From positions 1 through 42,966 of the forward strand of contig JAFWEL010000096.1 of NCBI GenBank assembly GCA_017512905.1: DNA of 42,966 nt. Direction: 5' to 3'. The stretch's first letter is position 1. Each line of letters opens with the position of its first letter. Source of the stretch: Clostridia bacterium (GTDB taxonomy: Bacteria; Bacillota; Clostridia; Christensenellales; Aristaeellaceae). Below, one piece after another: positions 6,631 through 15,367 of the stretch. Under the pieces are notes generated by a model. The model had not been told where the DNA came from, ran no database searches, and saw only the letters and a list, made by a program, of their open reading frames with translations. The position numbers were made by a program, and so were the translations under genes.

Positions 6631-8505
6631 TTATACCTGGGCGGTGAACCTCAGGTCGATCTCCTTGACATAGCCCCGGTGGCCCTGCAGTTCGATCAGC
6701 GACCAGCCGTCGACGGTCTCGATGACGCTGACCTCCACCTCCTGCTTCAGCGAGCCCAACACCGCGCTGCTCTCGTCGGCGGAGGCGTAGACCGGCACCG
6801 CGTGGCCCTCGTGGGGACTGGTCAGCGCCGTTTCGGTGGTGTCGTCCTCGAAGACCCGGGCGGCGCTTTCAGGCGCGTCCTCCGTCTCGGCGGGCACCAG
6901 CTGGAAGCTGACGGCGTCGGTGGGAACGTAGCCCTGCATGCCCTCGTATTCAATGAAGGTCCATTCGCTGCTCCTGAGCAGCACCATGGCCTGTTCGCCC
7001 TGGGGGAAGGTACCCATCACCTCGCTGGAGGTTGACGGCGCGCTCTGGATGTCCAGGCCGGTTTCAGCGGTGGCCCGTTGACTGAGGTCCTCGTGCTCAT
7101 CCAGCGACCCGCCGCCCTCGATATAGGCGGTGAAGCGCTCGGCGGGGCTCTCGTTCAGGTCGGTGATGCCGATGGCATAGACGGTCTTGCCACCGTCCAC
7201 GGAATATTCCAGGGTGAGGGCGGTCTTGGACGTGAAATCCATGTAACGGTTCATCACATAGCCGGTCTCGCCGCCCTTCATCACCTTGGACCACTTGTCG
7301 CCCCGCTCTACGCCGATGACGGCGGTGCCGTCCTTCAGGCTGGTCAGCGCCTCGGATTCGGCGGAGGGCGCCTGCCTGAGCTTGATGCCCACCTCGCAGT
7401 CCACCGTGCCCAGGAAGCGCTCCCGCTCCGTGGGCGTCATGGTGTAGTCCGCCTCGTCCACGAACATGGCTTTGACGTGCTCCGATTCATAGTAGACGGC
7501 CTTCTGGACCATGGGGGTGGCGATGCCGTCGGCCTCGAAGCCGTAGGCGTCCTGGAAGGTGGTCACGGCCTCGGTGACGTCCACGTCGTAAACGCCGTCG
7601 ATGTTCCCGCCATACAGCTTCAGGGTCTGCAAATACCGCTGCAGGGCGCGCACGGCCGCGCCGCTGCTGCCGTGGCTGAGGGTGACGTTCATGGCGGAGG
7701 GGGCGGCGGGATCGGTGAGGGCGTCCTGGAATTCCAGGGTGGCCAGGCCGGTCTGCGCCATGCCCAGCAGGCCCTGGGCCTCACGGACGGCCCGCACGGT
7801 GGCCAGCGTGTATTCCTCGGTGATGGCCTCGTCATAGACACCCAGGCCCTGCAGCTTCATCTGAAGATCCCGCACCTCACTGCCGGTGCAGCCCCGGCCC
7901 AGCAGACCGGGCACGTCGGGCACGCCCAGGAACTGGCTGTAGGACTGGCCGCTGGAGGCGTGATAGGAGGACTGGTACAGCAGGTCCCGCAGCTCCTCGT
8001 CCCGCTCGTTGTCCTTGTGGATCTTCACCACCGTGCCCACGGGGCAGTTTTCGGCGATGAACCGGGCGTCCTCGGTGCGCATGCGGATGCAGCCGTGGGA
8101 GACCGGGTAGCCGTAATCCCGGACGGACTGTTCGTTGATAGCGGCCTCACTGGGGCGGTTGTAGAGCAGCGAGTGGAACATCACGTCGTAGTGGATCCGG
8201 CTGGCGTAACGGGCGTAGCCGCCGAAGGCCCGGAAGTGGAACCACTCCTCGCGCTCGCCGTCCCGCTCCTTGTCGGGCATTTTGAAGGTGCCCAGGGGCG
8301 TGGCGTCCTCAGCGCCCGAGGAGCAGAGCCCCTGCATCACGATGGCGCCGCCGTCACGGTTTTCATAGACGGTGACGATCTGGTTGACGATGTCCACGTC
8401 CACCCGGTAGGGGGACGCGATTTCGTCGGCCCGGGCAAAGGGGCCGATGGCGCTGATCAGGAGCGTCAAAACGATGCTGTAAAGCGCAAGTCGCCTTGCT
8501 TTCAT
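6631..8505 (-). CDS. Secreted L,D-transpeptidase (YkuD) with peptidoglycan-binding and SH3 domains
   Basis: A 624-residue exported protein that makes 3-3 peptidoglycan cross-links or attaches proteins to the wall. Residues 1-26 are a Sec signal ending ARA. The YkuD domain spans about 32-164, with catalytic C139 in SHGCIRM and H111 region motifs. Two peptidoglycan_binding_1 repeats follow (about 205-255 and 275-335), then three SH3-like repeats (about 365-425, 465-530, 555-622). Catalytic domain first and binding modules after is an unusual order and makes the protein long for the family. Start: AAGGAG lies 11 bases before ATG. It is transcribed alone, divergently from the deaminase-like gene. 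Confidence 0.92.
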   Translation of the reverse strand: MKARRLALYSIVLTLLISAIGPFARADEIASPYRVDVDIVNQIVTVYENRDGGAIVMQGLCSSGAEDATPLGTFKMPDKERDGEREEWFHFRAFGGYARYASRIHYDVMFHSLLYNRPSEAAINEQSVRDYGYPVSHGCIRMRTEDARFIAENCPVGTVVKIHKDNERDEELRDLLYQSSYHASSGQSYSQFLGVPDVPGLLGRGCTGSEVRDLQMKLQGLGVYDEAITEEYTLATVRAVREAQGLLGMAQTGLATLEFQDALTDPAAPSAMNVTLSHGSSGAAVRALQRYLQTLKLYGGNIDGVYDVDVTEAVTTFQDAYGFEADGIATPMVQKAVYYESEHVKAMFVDEADYTMTPTERERFLGTVDCEVGIKLRQAPSAESEALTSLKDGTAVIGVERGDKWSKVMKGGETGYVMNRYMDFTSKTALTLEYSVDGGKTVYAIGITDLNESPAERFTAYIEGGGSLDEHEDLSQRATAETGLDIQSAPSTSSEVMGTFPQGEQAMVLLRSSEWTFIEYEGMQGYVPTDAVSFQLVPAETEDAPESAARVFEDDTTETALTSPHEGHAVPVYASADESSAVLGSLKQEVEVSVIETVDGWSLIELQGHRGYVKEIDLRFTAQV

Positions 8506-8687
8506 GGCACATTTTACTCCTTTATGAATGATATGAATATTATATCACGGCAATATGTCATATTATCAGATGAATTGTAACAAGGTTGTGCCGTTCCGGG
8601 AACACATTCGGCTATAATGGACACGGGCGTGAATCTGTGGTAAAATGATCGCAAAGGCCGCGGGAGCGGCGAAAGGGGTGGGGCAGC
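8506..8687. promoter_or_regulatory. Divergent intergenic region
   Basis: On the minus strand a TATAAT at 8539-8544 serves the L,D-transpeptidase, without a good -35 hexamer. On the plus strand TATAAT near 8614 and TAAAAT near 8641 precede the deaminase-like gene, also with weak -35 hexamers. No operator is obvious. Confidence 0.4.
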
Positions 8688-11156
8688 GTGATCTTCTTTC
8701 AGCGCTTTTATCTGGACCGAGAGAAGGACATCGTGGTGGACCTGTACATGGAGGGCGAGCGCCTGCTTCACGTCATCCACACGCCCAACCACCACACGGG
8801 CAATCTGATCTCCAACCTGGCGCGGCTGTGCGCCCTTCAAACCAGCGAGGATGAAAACGGCCTGAAGGTGATCCGGGGAGAGGTGCCCTGCTATTACGAC
8901 GGCGACAACCGCCGGCTGTACATCTTGCGCCTGGGGAACACGAAGGTGGCCAACATCTGGCCCGACGGTCGGGTGGAGTTGAAGGCGTCGGTGCCCGCCA
9001 TCTCCAAGACGCTGATGAGCCAGACCAAGGATTACCGCCTGGGCATCGACAAGACCATCGTCAAGACCTACATCCCCAGCGACTGTAAGTTCCGCACCGA
9101 CCTGCACACCCACATGAACGGCAACCTGCCGCCGGACGTGCTGATCGCGCTGGCCATCGCCCATCAGATCCGATATCCCTACTATTACATCAAGAAGCTG
9201 GGGCTGAAATGCACGCCGGCGCAGATCGAAGGGCTGGAGGCGCGCCGCGTGGTCGCCGGGATGGCCCTGGGCGAGACGACGCTGACGGGACGCCACCGGG
9301 AGCGGCGCATCGACGACTACACCTTCATCAACTTTGCCGACCTGATCCTGGGCAACCCTGCCGACGCGGCCTTCAACATCGAGCGCGTCCGCAATTCGCT
9401 GACGATCCCCAAGGATGGCCAGGCGGTGTTCGCCAATCTGGAGAAGGTGTACCTGTACCGCTACGTGTTCACCAAGGGGGTGCGCTCCGACGCGCCCTTC
9501 AGCGGGCTCAATATCGACGGCATCCCTGACCGGGAGGTGGCGGGCTGTGCCGCGGCCATCCTCCGTGACCGGGAGGACGACCGCTACCGGGCCAACACCC
9601 TGTACCAGGACCTGCTGCTGTGGATCGCCCGGGAATACCAGCGCCGAGGCGTGGAATACGTAGAGATCACCGACACCGCGCTGCTGAACTGGGCGGACTT
9701 CCCGTCCAGGCTGCGCCAGATCCACGAGATCATGCCCGCCATCACCCGGGAGACGGGGGTGCTGATCCGCTTCCTGGCGGGCATTAGGCGCATCCCTCTG
9801 ACCATCGTGCGGGACCGGGTGACCCCCAACGACTACCTGCTGGAAAATATGCGCTGCCTGCGGGCCATCGCCGCTGACCCCTATGTGGCGGGCAGCGATA
9901 TCATCGGCGAGGAGATCAACGACATCCTCGAGCTGCGCAGCGTGATCCGGGAGCTGGTGGCCATCGCGGGAGAGCACCCGGGCTTCGTCATCCGCATCCA
10001 CGCCGGCGAAAACGACAGCCTGCGGGACAATGTGGCGAACAGCATCCGCTGCGTGGCCGAGGCGCTGGCTCCCGGCCAGGCCATGCCGCCGCTGCGGGTG
10101 GGCCATGGGCTGTACACCTGCGACCTGCGTGGCGCCAAGGGCCGGCGGCTGCTGGAGGATATGGTGAAATACGGGGTGACGCTGGAGTTTCAGATCACCT
10201 CAAATGTGCGGCTGAACAACCTGAGTCGGCTGGAGCGCCATCCCCTGCGGCAGTACCTGAAGGCGGGGGTGAGGTGTGTGCAGGGTACCGACGGCGGGGC
10301 GCTCTACGGCACGAACTCCATCGACGAGGAGCTGAGCCTGGAAAAGTTGCTGAGCCTGAGCCACGGCGAGCTGCTGGCCATGCGCCATGCCGAGGACGAC
10401 ATCCTGGCAGCCAGTCGCGCGACCTTTGCCGACCGGCTGGCCGCCTTCCGGCGGGACTGCCCCGGCCGGGACGTGGAGCTTTATTACCAGGAACAGCTGG
10501 AATCAGCGGGAGAGGCGTCCGGGGACCTGTGGCGGGGCTCCGACAAGCTGCCCGCCGAGCAGGCCCTCGCCGACCGGATCGCGCCGCTGCCGGAGGCCGG
10601 CTTTCCCATCGTGGTGGCGGGGGGCAGCTTCAACAACAGCCAGCACCGCACCGCCCTGCGCGCCGGGGACAGGGCCGTCATCGACGCGCTGCTGGCGCGG
10701 CTCGACCCCGGGAAGGTGTTCTTTGTGGTGGGCCATACCCTGACCGGCCAGGAGGGCTACCTCGCGCGACAGGCTGCGGGGCGCTTCAGGGTGTACGCCA
10801 TCGTGCCCACCATGGTCAGCCGGAGTGAGCTGAACCGCCTGAGGGCTTCCGGCGTGGCCGTGCGGATGTCCATCGAGAGCTCGGGTATGGGCCTCTACAA
10901 GAGCTTCGCCTATGAGATCTTCAAGCGGATGCCCTCAGCGCTGCTGGCCTTCGACGGCAATTCCGCGGCGCTGAACCTGATCCAGGAGGCCCGCAACGGC
11001 AGGCGCAAATGCCGCATTTATATCAATCCCAAGTCCCGGGGACTCGCCGCCAAGGCCAGACTGCTGGAGGGCTACGTCAGCCCCCTGGGGGACCCCGACG
11101 CGTTGATCGAAGCTGTGAACCGCTTCGCAGGGATCCATGATCCCGACGGAATGTAA
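8688..11156 (+). CDS. Adenosine/AMP-deaminase-like protein with SLOG-like C-terminal domain
   Basis: An 822-residue cytoplasmic protein. Residues 1-135 are a beta-rich N-terminal domain I do not recognise. Residues 136-600 carry deaminase marks: DLHTHMNG (H140, H142), RIHAGEN (H438, catalytic E441), VGHGLYT (H473), ITSNVRLNN, and GTDGGALYG (D535). The usual Asp-Asp pair is Asp-Gly here. This region is about 100 residues longer than standard adenosine deaminase. Residues 638-800 look like a SLOG/LOG nucleotide-binding Rossmann fold: IVVAGGSFNNSQ, FFVVGHTLTGQEG, IVPT, AFDGNSAALNLIQEA. GTG start with GGGGTGG upstream. It stands alone, convergent with PPK2. Family placement is inference; the role may be purine or modified-nucleotide processing or signalling. 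Confidence 0.8.
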   Translation: MIFFQRFYLDREKDIVVDLYMEGERLLHVIHTPNHHTGNLISNLARLCALQTSEDENGLKVIRGEVPCYYDGDNRRLYILRLGNTKVANIWPDGRVELKASVPAISKTLMSQTKDYRLGIDKTIVKTYIPSDCKFRTDLHTHMNGNLPPDVLIALAIAHQIRYPYYYIKKLGLKCTPAQIEGLEARRVVAGMALGETTLTGRHRERRIDDYTFINFADLILGNPADAAFNIERVRNSLTIPKDGQAVFANLEKVYLYRYVFTKGVRSDAPFSGLNIDGIPDREVAGCAAAILRDREDDRYRANTLYQDLLLWIAREYQRRGVEYVEITDTALLNWADFPSRLRQIHEIMPAITRETGVLIRFLAGIRRIPLTIVRDRVTPNDYLLENMRCLRAIAADPYVAGSDIIGEEINDILELRSVIRELVAIAGEHPGFVIRIHAGENDSLRDNVANSIRCVAEALAPGQAMPPLRVGHGLYTCDLRGAKGRRLLEDMVKYGVTLEFQITSNVRLNNLSRLERHPLRQYLKAGVRCVQGTDGGALYGTNSIDEELSLEKLLSLSHGELLAMRHAEDDILAASRATFADRLAAFRRDCPGRDVELYYQEQLESAGEASGDLWRGSDKLPAEQALADRIAPLPEAGFPIVVAGGSFNNSQHRTALRAGDRAVIDALLARLDPGKVFFVVGHTLTGQEGYLARQAAGRFRVYAIVPTMVSRSELNRLRASGVAVRMSIESSGMGLYKSFAYEIFKRMPSALLAFDGNSAALNLIQEARNGRRKCRIYINPKSRGLAAKARLLEGYVSPLGDPDALIEAVNRFAGIHDPDGM

Positions 11157-11187
11157 ATATTTATATATCGGGCTGTTGGCTGGGTCT

Positions 11188-11223
11188 CCAAAAGTAGCCT
11201 TCCCTAAAGGGGAGGGCTTTTGG
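11188..11223 (+). terminator. Hairpin after deaminase-like gene
   Basis: CCAAAAG and CTTTTGG flank CCTTCCC/GGGAGGG with loop TAAAG, 32 bases after the stop. The T run lies in the 3' arm rather than after it, so it may be a terminator or a folded repeat. TTCTCCCCGCCAAACC follows. Confidence 0.45.
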
Positions 11224-11232
11224 ATGCCTCTT

Positions 11233-11256
11233 CTCCCCGCCAAACCAGAATTTGCA
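11233..11256. repeat. Half copy of the palindromic repeat
   Basis: CTCCCCGCCAAACCAGAATTTGC matches the right end of the long repeat elements at 27781-28015 and 35502-35722, with no left partner nearby. Confidence 0.6.
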
Positions 11257-11287
11257 GCACTGTTGTGTCAGTCAATCCCACTTGCGT

Positions 11288-11317
11288 CAGCAGCCCGGGC
11301 AATGGCCCGGGCTGCTG
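11288..11317. terminator. Bidirectional terminator between convergent genes
   Basis: CAGCAGCCCGGGC pairs with GCCCGGGCTGCTG around a short loop, followed on plus by TTAT. It ends the deaminase-like transcript on plus and the PPK2 transcript on minus. Confidence 0.65.
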
Positions 11318-11334
11318 TTATCGAGGTTCGCCTG

Positions 11335-12825
11335 TCACTCCATAATCTGTTTGAACCGGTTGTCACACGCCTCCTCCAGCGCCTTGACGATGATGCTCAG
11401 CGTGCGGATGCGGGCGTATTTTTTATCGTTGGATTCGATGATGTGCCAGGGGGCGTTCCGGGTGCTGGTCTTTTGCAGCATCTCGTCCACCGCCAGCTCG
11501 TACTGGGGCCATTTTTCCCGGTTGCGCCAGTCCTCGTCGGTGATCTTCCACTGCTTTTCCGGGGTATTCTGGCGGTCGGTGAACCGGGCCAGCTGGGTCT
11601 CCTGGTCGATGTGGATCCAGAATTTCAGCACCACCGCGCCCCAGTCGGTGAGCATCCGCTCGAACTCGTTGATCTCGTTGTAGGCCCGCTTCCAGTCGTC
11701 TTCAGTGCAGAAGCCCTCCAGCCGCTCCACCATCACCCGGCCGTACCAGGTGCGGTCGAATATGGCGATGTGGCCGGTGCGGGGCAGCCGCGTCCAGAAG
11801 CGCCACAGGTACTGGCGGTTCAGCTCGTGGGGCAGCGGCGAGGCGATGGGGTGCACGTCAAAGCCCCGGGGGTCCAGCGGATAGGCCACCCGGCGGATGT
11901 TGCCGCCCTTGCCGGCGGCGTCCCAGCCCTCGTAGCACAGGATCACCGGGATCTTCTTGCGGTAGAGGATGTTGTGCAGCTCGCTCAGGCGGTTCTGGAG
12001 CTTCTTCAGCGTCTTCTTGTATTCGTCGTCGTCGATGGTGGGGGAGAGATCCACCTCGGCCAGCTTCGGCATCGGGATCAGCGGGAAATCGGCCTCGAAG
12101 GGCTCGCCCACATAGCGGCCCTGGGCCAGGCCCCGGTCGATGCGCCCTGCCAGCAGCTGCATGGCGTCCCGAACGGCCACCCTGCTGTGGCTGCCGTCCA
12201 GTATGTGCCAGGGAATGGTGTCGCCGGTCTTTTCCATGAAGCCGTCGTAGGCCTCCAGGAAGCGATTGTATTCCCGGTGCTGCCACAGGTCGTCGACGCT
12301 CACGCGCCACTCGGTCTCGGGGGCCTCCACCAGGCCCTGCAGCCGCCTGAACTGCTCCGCCTTGTCGATGTGCAAAAACAGCTTCAGTACCAGGTAGCCG
12401 CCGTCCCGCAGCTGGCGCTCAAATTCGTTGATCTGGCGCACCCGGTGCCGGTATTCCGCTTTGGTGATCTCGTGGCGCAGGAACTTCTGCACGGCGCAAT
12501 CCATCCAGCCGGAATCCAGGAAGGTGATCTTGCCGTTCATGGGGATGGCCTTCATGTACGGGTAGAGGAAGGGATAGCGGGCCTCGACCTCCGGGGTGAT
12601 CGCCGGGGAGACCACGCTGTAGAAGCGGGGGTCGATTTCGCTGATGAGCTCCTTGATCAGGCTGCCCTTGCCGGCGGCGGCCCAGCCCTCGATCAGCACG
12701 ATCACGGGCAGTTTGGCGTCCCGGAGCTGTTGCTGCTGGCCCAGCAGCTTTTCCCGCAGGGCCTTGATCTGTCGGTTGAGTTCCTTCTTGTCCTCCGGCG
12801 CGGCCGGAGCGTATTCCTTCAGCAT
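11335..12825 (-). CDS. Two-domain polyphosphate kinase 2 (polyphosphate:AMP phosphotransferase)
   Basis: A 496-residue cytoplasmic enzyme with two fused PPK2 domains, the layout of class II PPK2 (PAP), which makes ADP from AMP and polyphosphate. Domain 1 has the P-loop GWAAAGKGS near residue 47 and FLDSGWMD; domain 2 has EGWDAAGKGGNIRR near 305 and FDRTWYGRVMVER. Domain 2 keeps the canonical DRTWYGR lid and should be catalytic, while domain 1 has DSGWMD instead and is probably structural, as in known two-domain members. AGGAGG precedes the ATG. It follows the SDR gene by 35 bases and likely shares its transcript. It could help recycle AMP under starvation. Confidence 0.93.
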   Translation of the reverse strand: MLKEYAPAAPEDKKELNRQIKALREKLLGQQQQLRDAKLPVIVLIEGWAAAGKGSLIKELISEIDPRFYSVVSPAITPEVEARYPFLYPYMKAIPMNGKITFLDSGWMDCAVQKFLRHEITKAEYRHRVRQINEFERQLRDGGYLVLKLFLHIDKAEQFRRLQGLVEAPETEWRVSVDDLWQHREYNRFLEAYDGFMEKTGDTIPWHILDGSHSRVAVRDAMQLLAGRIDRGLAQGRYVGEPFEADFPLIPMPKLAEVDLSPTIDDDEYKKTLKKLQNRLSELHNILYRKKIPVILCYEGWDAAGKGGNIRRVAYPLDPRGFDVHPIASPLPHELNRQYLWRFWTRLPRTGHIAIFDRTWYGRVMVERLEGFCTEDDWKRAYNEINEFERMLTDWGAVVLKFWIHIDQETQLARFTDRQNTPEKQWKITDEDWRNREKWPQYELAVDEMLQKTSTRNAPWHIIESNDKKYARIRTLSIIVKALEEACDNRFKQIME

Positions 12826-12860
12826 GGCGTTCCCCTCCTGTAATGGTTGTTGGTTGGGGG

Positions 12861-13736
12861 TTACTTCAGCATCACCTGGCCGCCGGTGACGGGGATGGCC
12901 TGGCCGGTCTCGTACTTCTGCTCCACGCAGTAGAAGATGGCCTTGGCCACGTCCGCCGGGAAGCAGCCCCGGTTCATGGGCACCTTGGCCATGTAGTATT
13001 TGCGCACGTCCTCCACGGTCTTTGCCCCGGGCACCTTGCCGGCGTTCAGGTACTGCACGAACAGGCCCCGCTCCGGGTCAGACCACAGCGGGCCGTCCAG
13101 GTAATTGCCGGGGCAGATGGCGTTGACCTTGATGTTGTAGGGGCAAAGCTCCAGCGCGAAGCTCTGGGTCAGGCCGATGCCGCCGAACTTGGAGCCGGCG
13201 TAGGCGTAGTTGTTCTTGCTGCCCTCCAGGCCGGACTTGGAGTTGATGGTGATGATGTCGCCGAACCACTCCGCATCCGCCTCGTGTTCGGCCTCCATGA
13301 CGGCGGCGGCATACTTGGCGCACAGGAAGTAGCCGGTATAGTTGATATTGGTGACGAAGTCAAAGGATTTCTTTTCCAGCTCCAGCAGGTTGCCGGCCTT
13401 GGCCACGCCCGCGTTGCTGACCAGAATGTCCAGGCCGCCGAACTGCTCCACGGTCTTTTGCACCATCGCGGCGACGCTCTCCTCATCGGTCACGTTCACC
13501 TCTACGGCGGCGGCGTGCTCGCCCAGTGCGTCGGCTACGGCCTGGGCCCCGGGCAGGTTCATGTCCGCGATCACCACGGTCGCGCCCTCCCGGTGCATCT
13601 CCTCGGCGATGCCCTTGCCGAAGCCCTGGGCCGCGCCGGTCACGATGGCGATCTTCCCCGCCAGCCGTCCCTGGGTCGCCGGACGCTTGCCGATGTTTTC
13701 CTTCGCGATGGCGATCCACTTGCTCATGTCAACCAT
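12861..13736 (-). CDS. SDR-family NAD(P)-dependent oxidoreductase (sugar-phosphate/polyol dehydrogenase type)
   Basis: A 291-residue short-chain dehydrogenase. The cofactor motif is TGAAQGFGKG near residue 33, followed by NAG (SNAGVAKAG), catalytic S in INSKSG, and YAYAGSKFG (Tyr-x3-Lys). An extra 25-residue N-terminal helix (WIAIAKENIGKR) resembles sorbitol-6-phosphate dehydrogenase-like and rhamnulose-aldolase-fused SDRs. I chose the ATG at 13736 with AAAGGAT 9 bases upstream; an upstream frame extension of 27 residues has no ribosome site. The promoter is at 13817-13845, with a long inverted repeat beyond it. PPK2 follows in the same transcript. Substrate unknown. Confidence 0.88.
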   Translation of the reverse strand: MVDMSKWIAIAKENIGKRPATQGRLAGKIAIVTGAAQGFGKGIAEEMHREGATVVIADMNLPGAQAVADALGEHAAAVEVNVTDEESVAAMVQKTVEQFGGLDILVSNAGVAKAGNLLELEKKSFDFVTNINYTGYFLCAKYAAAVMEAEHEADAEWFGDIITINSKSGLEGSKNNYAYAGSKFGGIGLTQSFALELCPYNIKVNAICPGNYLDGPLWSDPERGLFVQYLNAGKVPGAKTVEDVRKYYMAKVPMNRGCFPADVAKAIFYCVEQKYETGQAIPVTGGQVMLK

Positions 13737-13816
13737 TTTAATCATCCTTTCATGTGCGTTTTGCTGTTTCACGGCGGTGCCCCGTCCAAGCCGGATCACC
13801 CACCGTTCCTGGTTCA

Positions 13817-13845
13817 ATTATAGCCAAATCTTCCCGGAAATGCAA
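13817..13845 (-). promoter_or_regulatory. Promoter of SDR-PPK2 transcript
   Basis: TTGCAT, 17 bases, TATAAT on the minus strand, about 80 bases before the ATG. Confidence 0.75.
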
Positions 13846-13875
13846 TACCGGAGGGAGAAAACGGCTCCGGGCGAT

Positions 13876-13954
13876 TGTAGCAGGTTTTGGGTAATATTCC
13901 TTAAGGATATTTCTTTTACAGAATAACCTGTAGAGCTTGCTACTACCTGCTACA
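13876..13954. promoter_or_regulatory. Long inverted repeat between two divergent promoters
   Basis: TGTAGCAGGT (13876-13885) and ACCTGCTACA (13945-13954) are exact inverses; a related ACCTGTAGAG lies at 13926 and a TCCTTAAGGA palindrome at 13898-13907. The array lies between the -35 hexamers of the SDR (minus) and CCA-enzyme (plus) promoters and may bind a regulator at both. Confidence 0.5.
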
Positions 13955-13977
13955 CAAGGTTGATGAACGTTCGCCCC

Positions 13978-14006
13978 TTGCATTGGGTGGGGCCATGCTT
14001 TATAAT
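13978..14006 (+). promoter_or_regulatory. Promoter of CCA enzyme-RNase Z-GH5 transcript
   Basis: TTGCAT, 17 bases, TATAAT. The leader to the ATG at 14108 is about 95 bases and contains a palindromic repeat copy. Confidence 0.75.
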
Positions 14007-14022
14007 AAGAGCAGTAACGGGT

Positions 14023-14080
14023 CAGGCAAGAGAAAAAACTGATTTATCGAGCTGATGCTCGATAAATCAGAATTTGCCTG
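14023..14080. repeat. Palindromic repeat copy, TCGAGC variant
   Basis: CTGATTTATCGAGC (14039-14052) pairs with its complement (14057-14070) around TGAT; AGGCAA and AATTTGCCT flank it, with a short insert on the left. It sits in the leader of the CCA-enzyme gene. Confidence 0.85.
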
Positions 14081-14107
14081 TCTGAATTGAAAGGACGGGT
14101 GACGTCG

Positions 14108-15367
14108 ATGGCGGAGCGGAACATGGCCATGGCCCGGTGCATCGCCGAGGCGGTGGTCGAAGCCGGGGGCAGGACCTACTTTGTGGGAGGCTGCGTTCGC
14201 GACCGGCTGATGGGCCGGGAGAACAAGGACATCGACATCGAGGTCCACGGCGTATCCGTGCGGGCGCTGGAGGCGATCCTGGACGGGTTGGGCGAGCGCA
14301 CGACCATGGGAGCCTCCTTCGGCATCATGGGCCTGCGCCACTACGACCTGGACATCGCCATGCCCCGTTCAGAGAAGGCCACAGGGCGGGGACACAAGGA
14401 TTTTGAGGTGTTCGTGGACCCCTTCATCGGCGAGGAACGGGCGGCCATGCGCCGGGATTTCACGATCAACGCGCTGATGGAGGACGTGTTGACCGGCGAG
14501 GTGCTGGACTTCTTCGGTGGGCGGGAAGACATCGCGGCAGGCCGGATCCGCCACGTCAGCGATGCCACCTTTGCCGAGGATCCCCTGCGGGTGTTTCGCG
14601 CCGCCCAGTTCGCCGCCCGCTTCAATTTCACCGTGGCGGAGGAAACCACGGCCATCTCCGCCACGATGGCGGTGGAGGCGCTGGCGTCGGAACGGGTGAT
14701 GGGCGAGCTGGAGAAGGCGCTGTTGAAGGCGGCGCGCCCGTCGATCTTCTTCCGGGAGCTGGAAAAGATGGGGCAGCTGAATCCCTGGTTTGAAGAACTG
14801 GCGGTGTTGCCCCGGGACGATTGGCGACGGGTCATGGCGGGCCTGGACGGGGCGGCGGCGGTAAGATCGGAGACGTCGCGTCCCCTGGACTTCATGCTGG
14901 CGGCCGCCTGCGCCGGGTTTGCCCCGCCGGCGGCGAAGCGCTTCCTCGCCCGGCTCACCAACGCGGCGGAGGCGACGCGGTACGTGCTGAACATGGCTCA
15001 GCGCCACGGGGAGATGGGCGCGTTGCTGGCCGCCGACCCCGGCGAGGCGGCCTGGATGGCGTTTTTCGACGGAACGGCCTGCCCGGAGGACCTGATCCTG
15101 CTGGAGCGGGCGACCCGGGGGGACGGGACGCCGGACTGGCCCGGCATCGAGGACCATCTGAGAGAGACGGTCGCGCTGTATCGCCATCGGATGGCTTTGC
15201 CCCATGTGATGGGCCGGGACCTGGTGGAGGCCGGTGTCCGTCCCGGGCCGGAGATGGGCAGGGCGCTGGCCTATGCCCACGGGCTGCGGCTGGCGGGCGT
15301 GGACAAGGCCGGGCAGCTGCGAAGGACGCTGGCGTGGATCGGTCAGGAGGTGAAGGGGGATGCTTGA
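14108..15367 (+). CDS. cca: CCA-adding tRNA nucleotidyltransferase (class II)
   Basis: A 419-residue enzyme adding or repairing the 3' CCA of tRNA. The nucleotidyltransferase motif is GGCVRDRLMG near residue 23 followed by DIDIEV; RRDFTINAL (near 115) is the class II motif, and EDPLRVFRAAQFAARF is in the neck/tRNA-binding helix bundle. The body then diverges, and I see no HD phosphohydrolase motif. ATG 14108 is chosen with AAAGGA about 12 bases upstream; GTG 14099 is an alternative. The end overlaps the RNase Z gene by 8 bases, an apt pair because RNase Z makes the 3' end that this enzyme completes. A poly(A) polymerase-like specificity cannot be excluded. Confidence 0.88.
   Translation: MAERNMAMARCIAEAVVEAGGRTYFVGGCVRDRLMGRENKDIDIEVHGVSVRALEAILDGLGERTTMGASFGIMGLRHYDLDIAMPRSEKATGRGHKDFEVFVDPFIGEERAAMRRDFTINALMEDVLTGEVLDFFGGREDIAAGRIRHVSDATFAEDPLRVFRAAQFAARFNFTVAEETTAISATMAVEALASERVMGELEKALLKAARPSIFFRELEKMGQLNPWFEELAVLPRDDWRRVMAGLDGAAAVRSETSRPLDFMLAAACAGFAPPAAKRFLARLTNAAEATRYVLNMAQRHGEMGALLAADPGEAAWMAFFDGTACPEDLILLERATRGDGTPDWPGIEDHLRETVALYRHRMALPHVMGRDLVEAGVRPGPEMGRALAYAHGLRLAGVDKAGQLRRTLAWIGQEVKGDA

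Noticed and set aside
8514-10106. A 530-codon open frame on minus over the deaminase-like gene
   Set aside because: Antisense shadow with the same repetitive composition as other shadows.
8688-12825. A RADAR-type defence pair made by the deaminase-like gene and a neighbour
   Set aside because: No RdrA-type ATPase is adjacent; the neighbours are an L,D-transpeptidase and a PPK2 with other roles.
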